From: Actinomycetota bacterium
GTDB taxonomy: Bacteria > Actinomycetota > Actinomycetes > Nanopelagicales > Nanopelagicaceae
Length of the DNA stretch: 30,622 nt
Direction of reading: 5' to 3'
NCBI GenBank assembly: GCA_009706135.1
Contig: WLRX01000001.1
Span: 1 to 30,622 of the forward strand
Part shown: one piece after another, positions 28,051-30,622 of the stretch
Layout of the letters: every line of letters starts with the position of its first letter
Numbering within the stretch: the stretch's first letter is position 1
Notes under the pieces: model-generated
The model's input: the letters and a program-made list of their open reading frames with translations, nothing else
The model's database searches: none
What the model was told of the DNA's origin: nothing
Translations under genes and position numbers: made by a program

Positions 28051-29284
28051 AACCTTTTTCGTTCTTTTTACAGTTCTACTTGTAAATGCTCCTGCTCAAG
28101 CAACAGAAGTTCCAGCAACTTTTAATTTTCAAGGAACTGGCTATGGGCATGGAGTCGGCTTAAGCCAAATCGGTGCACGTGGTATGGCCCTGGCTGGAGA
28201 AGAAGCAGATTCAATAATTTCATATTATTATGGCGGTACCCAGATAAGTTCACTCGCAGATGATCAGAACCTTCGTGTGAATATTGGACATTACCTTTCA
28301 CAGGCAACACTAAAATCTGGAATTCAAGGTTCAATCCTTAATTTATATGTAGGCGATGTTGGTGACGACCTACTGGCAATTCCCACAGCATCCCTTACTT
28401 CAAAATCTGGTATTTCATTTCTTCAACAGGGATCCAAAATTTCCGCATTTAGTGTTACAGGTAAGAATTCTCAATTAATCGGCACAAATACCACCTGGAG
28501 TGTGCGGTGGTCAGGCACACGTTATTTGGAAGGCGTTCCATCAACGGTTTCATTAAAGATTAATTCGAAGAGCGTTAAATATAGATACGGGCAAATTCAA
28601 GTCAAGTCTGTAAAAGCCCCATCAATTGGCCACAGAATGGAGATTACAAATACTGTTCGAATACACGATGAGTACTTATTTGGAGTCGGCGAAGTTCCGT
28701 CTTCGTGGCCAATCCAAGCTTTAATTGCTCAAGGCATAGCGTCTCGGTCATATGCATTAAGTAAAGTCGGCGTGCCAAAGAGAGCGTGTGATTGCAATGT
28801 CTATAACAATATTTCAGATCAGGCATTTGTAGGTTATTCAAAAGAAATCGAACCAATTTATGGACCAATATGGAGAGCTGCGATTGAAGCAAGTTCAACA
28901 TCTGAAATTACAGGAAAGGTAATTACATTAAACAATGTGCCAATTACTGCTTTTTTTACCTCATCTAGTGGAGGACAGACGGAAACAAGTGTAAACGCGT
29001 GGGGACAAGAAAGAAGTTTTACTCCAAGCGTTGCAGATCCCTATAGCCAAGATCCTCTACTTAACCCTCGGTTTTTTACATGGAATCGAGTGTTAGATCA
29101 GGCAATTATTGCAAAAGCATTCTTGATTACAGATGTTGTAGCGCTAACAATTGACTCTCGAAATTCTACTGGAACTGTTGCCACAATCACTGCGACATCT
29201 AGTGATGGTAAAACAACTAAGTTACGTGGAGAAACTTTTAGAAGCAGAACACAATTACCTTCTGCTTGGTTTAACTTAATTTAA
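28037..29284 (+). CDS. Secreted SpoIID/LytB-domain protein
   Basis: A 415-residue exported protein. A signal peptide (basic Arg2 and Lys5, hydrophobic 7-18, AQA at 20-22 as likely cleavage site) is followed by GYGHGVGLSQIGARG at 35-49 and SYYYGGT, a beta-rich middle, then the SpoIID core: YLFGVGEVPSSWPIQALIAQ at 213-232 with Glu219 matching the catalytic Glu, RSYAL, YNNISDQAFVGY near 256-267 and FFTSSSGGQTET near 306-317. SpoIID enzymes are lytic transglycosylases acting on denuded peptidoglycan in spore formers; relatives are common in non-sporulating actinobacteria with unknown roles. The ATG at 28037 is preferred over a TTG just before it. It is coupled to the exporter ATPase by a 14-base overlap. 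Confidence 0.87.
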   Translation: MRIFKTFFVLFTVLLVNAPAQATEVPATFNFQGTGYGHGVGLSQIGARGMALAGEEADSIISYYYGGTQISSLADDQNLRVNIGHYLSQATLKSGIQGSILNLYVGDVGDDLLAIPTASLTSKSGISFLQQGSKISAFSVTGKNSQLIGTNTTWSVRWSGTRYLEGVPSTVSLKINSKSVKYRYGQIQVKSVKAPSIGHRMEITNTVRIHDEYLFGVGEVPSSWPIQALIAQGIASRSYALSKVGVPKRACDCNVYNNISDQAFVGYSKEIEPIYGPIWRAAIEASSTSEITGKVITLNNVPITAFFTSSSGGQTETSVNAWGQERSFTPSVADPYSQDPLLNPRFFTWNRVLDQAIIAKAFLITDVVALTIDSRNSTGTVATITATSSDGKTTKLRGETFRSRTQLPSAWFNLI

Positions 29285-30204
29285 TTAGAGTGTAAAACCG
29301 AATTCAATCCACCCCACGAACCACTCCTCATGATTGCCTCGAGGCAACCATCTAGAGAATTGCGCCTAAACAAAAGATCATTCGCTCCTGATAAAGAAGC
29401 GGCTTTAACTATTTCACCATCAGGTAATCTAACTTTTGCAGCAGCAGTTATATACGTACCGGCTTCAATCACGCAGTTATTGCCAAGTGAAATACCTAGC
29501 CCTGAGTTGGCTCCCAATAAACATTTTTCTCCCACGGAAATTATTTCTTTTCCACCACCGCTAAGAGTGCCCATGATTGATGCCCCTCCGCCAACATCGG
29601 TTCCGTCACCGATAACTACTCCTGCAGAAATACGCCCTTCAACCATTGACGTTCCAAGGGTCCCGGCATTGAAGTTTACAAATCCTTCGTGCATAACAGT
29701 TGTGCCCGTAGATAGGTGAGCACCAAGTCGAACTCGGTCGGCATCGGCAATGCGCACACCTGATGGAATAACGTAATCAACCATGCGTGGGAATTTATCA
29801 ACAGCTAAAACAGTTATCGCACCATATTTTTGTTTAAGTTTTGCCCGTGTAATTTCAAAATTTTCAACAGGACATGGCCCAACAGAAGTCCAGACGACAT
29901 TATTTAGAATTGCAAAAATGCCCTCAACACTTGCACCGTGAGGCTTGATGACTCGATGAGATAACAAGTGGAGTCGAAGGTAGGCATCACTAACAGATTC
30001 AGGTGCTTTATCTAAATCAATTTCAAGAGAAACTACTTCTCGCTTTACACCACGGATTTCATCAACACCTGCGAGAGCAGACAGGAATGGAAGAACTGGG
30101 TTTGAAAGATTACCCAACATCGGTTCTGGAAACCACGTATCCAAAACGGCTCCGCTGAGAGAAATTGTTGCGAGTCCGTGACCCGATGCAATCCGCTGCG
30201 ACAT
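29281..30204 (-). CDS. dapD: Tetrahydrodipicolinate N-succinyltransferase, actinobacterial type
   Basis: Transfers succinyl from succinyl-CoA to tetrahydrodipicolinate in the diaminopimelate/lysine route, so it serves both lysine and peptidoglycan synthesis. The 307 residues match the actinobacterial DapD form: an N-terminal globular domain, RIADADRVRLGAHLSTGTTV near 150-169, and a left-handed beta-helix with NFNAGTLGTSMVEGRIS, VVIGDGTDVGGGASIMGTL and SGGGKEI, then a short C-terminal part. Hexapeptide-repeat spacing is clear. Its last four bases overlap the end of the convergent SpoIID gene, and it diverges from a LOG-family gene, a neighbourhood also seen in mycobacteria. It likely starts leaderless. 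Confidence 0.95.
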   Translation of the reverse strand: MSQRIASGHGLATISLSGAVLDTWFPEPMLGNLSNPVLPFLSALAGVDEIRGVKREVVSLEIDLDKAPESVSDAYLRLHLLSHRVIKPHGASVEGIFAILNNVVWTSVGPCPVENFEITRAKLKQKYGAITVLAVDKFPRMVDYVIPSGVRIADADRVRLGAHLSTGTTVMHEGFVNFNAGTLGTSMVEGRISAGVVIGDGTDVGGGASIMGTLSGGGKEIISVGEKCLLGANSGLGISLGNNCVIEAGTYITAAAKVRLPDGEIVKAASLSGANDLLFRRNSLDGCLEAIMRSGSWGGLNSVLHSN

Positions 30205-30234
30205 AGACCAAGCGTAACGCCTATTCTTATCTCC
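30205..30234. promoter_or_regulatory. Divergent leaderless promoter for dapD and the LOG-family gene
   Basis: On the minus strand TACGCT (30216-30211) ends six bases before the dapD ATG. On the plus strand TATTCT (30222-30227) ends seven bases before the ATG at 30235. The two -10-like boxes are five bases apart in a 30-base gap, and neither gene has a Shine-Dalgarno sequence. Confidence 0.5.
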
Positions 30235-30622
30235 ATGCCCTTGCGAATTTCTGTCTATTGCTCATCTTCTCCAACTATTGATAAAAAATATCAAGATTTA
30301 GCCTTTGAACTAGGAGAAGAAATCGGGGCGCGTTCATGGAATCTAGTTTCAGGCGGTGGACATATTTCGATGATGGGCGCAGTTGCACGTGGAGTCAGAA
30401 AATCAGGCGGTCATACTATTGGCGTGATTCCACAGTTACTTGTAGATATTGAATTTGCCGATAAGGAAAGTGATGAATTACAAGTCGTTGGATCAATGAG
30501 AGAACGCAAAGGCAAAATTGAAGAGTTAGCTGATGCCTTTATTGCACTTCCAGGAGGGCTTGGAACACTAGAAGAGTTATTTGAAATCTGGGTGGGACGT
30601 TTTCTATATTTTCATAAAAAGC
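30235..30622 (+). CDS. LOG-family (TIGR00730-type) protein, 3' end missing
   Basis: The frame from the ATG at 30235 is open to the end of the window, giving the first 129 residues of a protein usually about 180-200 long. Seen are a Rossmann-like start RISVYCSSSPTID, LVSGGGHISMMGAVARG near 38-53, MRERK at 88-92 and the family signature PGGLGTLEEL at 106-115. LOG-family proteins are nucleotide phosphoribohydrolases that release bases from nucleoside 5'-monophosphates; in some bacteria they make cytokinins, but a housekeeping role is more likely here. Many are misannotated as lysine decarboxylases. Confidence 0.92.
   Translation, partial: MPLRISVYCSSSPTIDKKYQDLAFELGEEIGARSWNLVSGGGHISMMGAVARGVRKSGGHTIGVIPQLLVDIEFADKESDELQVVGSMRERKGKIEELADAFIALPGGLGTLEELFEIWVGRFLYFHKK

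Noticed and set aside
29330..29719. 129-codon plus-strand open frame inside dapD
   Set aside because: It mirrors the beta-helix region of dapD on the other strand; its composition reflects the hexapeptide repeats, not a separate gene.

Overview
This 30.6 kb window looks like chromosomal core sequence from a low-GC, highly compact actinobacterium, most likely a free-living planktonic one of the acI/Nanopelagicales kind; the genus-level placement is inference. The actinobacterial signs are gene order and families: sucC-sucD-PerM/DUF6350-purN-purH, folD followed by a DUF3017 membrane protein, an acyl-CoA carboxylase with a small epsilon subunit next to maf and birA, an MsiK-type sugar-importer ATPase, and the actinobacterial form of DapD. 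I see 32 protein genes (the first lacks its 5' end, the last its 3' end). With the starts chosen here only about 440 bases (about 1.4%) lie outside genes. No gene-free stretch reaches 300 bases; the longest is 131 bases (9996-10126). I see no tRNA or rRNA gene, insertion sequence, prophage or CRISPR array.

Layout. 2-8924 (+): succinyl-CoA synthetase (sucCD), a PerM-like membrane protein, purN-purH, folD with a small membrane protein, malate and isocitrate dehydrogenases, and an S51-family peptidase-like protein. 8904-9995 (-): sugar-importer ATPase with a GC-rich structured leader. 10127-13565 (+): CBS-domain membrane protein, trpS, adenosine deaminase. 13596-20127 (-): phosphosugar mutase, purine nucleoside phosphorylase, and the carboxylase alpha, epsilon and beta subunits with maf. 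20146-22536 (+): biotin ligase, purK, purE. 22537-25361 (-): CoA-binding protein, UDP-glucose dehydrogenase, LCP protein. 25398-29284 (+): glycosyltransferase, a two-gene polysaccharide ABC exporter, and a secreted SpoIID/LytB protein. 29281-30204 (-): dapD. 30235 onward (+): LOG-family protein.

How the genes fit together. Three TCA-cycle steps are encoded close together (SucCD, Mdh, Icd). Purine synthesis is split between purN-purH, next to folD whose product supplies both with formyl-tetrahydrofolate, and purK-purE. Adenosine deaminase, nucleoside phosphorylase and a phosphosugar mutase form a plausible adenosine salvage route. The biotin ligase diverges from the biotin-dependent carboxylase cluster it would serve. 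The segment from ugd to the SpoIID protein looks like an envelope-glycopolymer locus: sugar-nucleotide oxidation, glycosyl transfer, export, attachment to the wall, and wall remodelling.

The most interesting signals are regulatory. Eight starts have a TAnnnT -10-like hexamer ending 6-7 bases before the start codon, as in leaderless actinobacterial promoters, and two divergent pairs are built this way. Other points are a candidate msiK leader RNA, a probable AUU start codon in the CoA-binding gene, a perfect hairpin inside a convergent gene overlap, and a 12-base palindrome before mdh. I found no clearly new defence, mobile or biosynthetic system.
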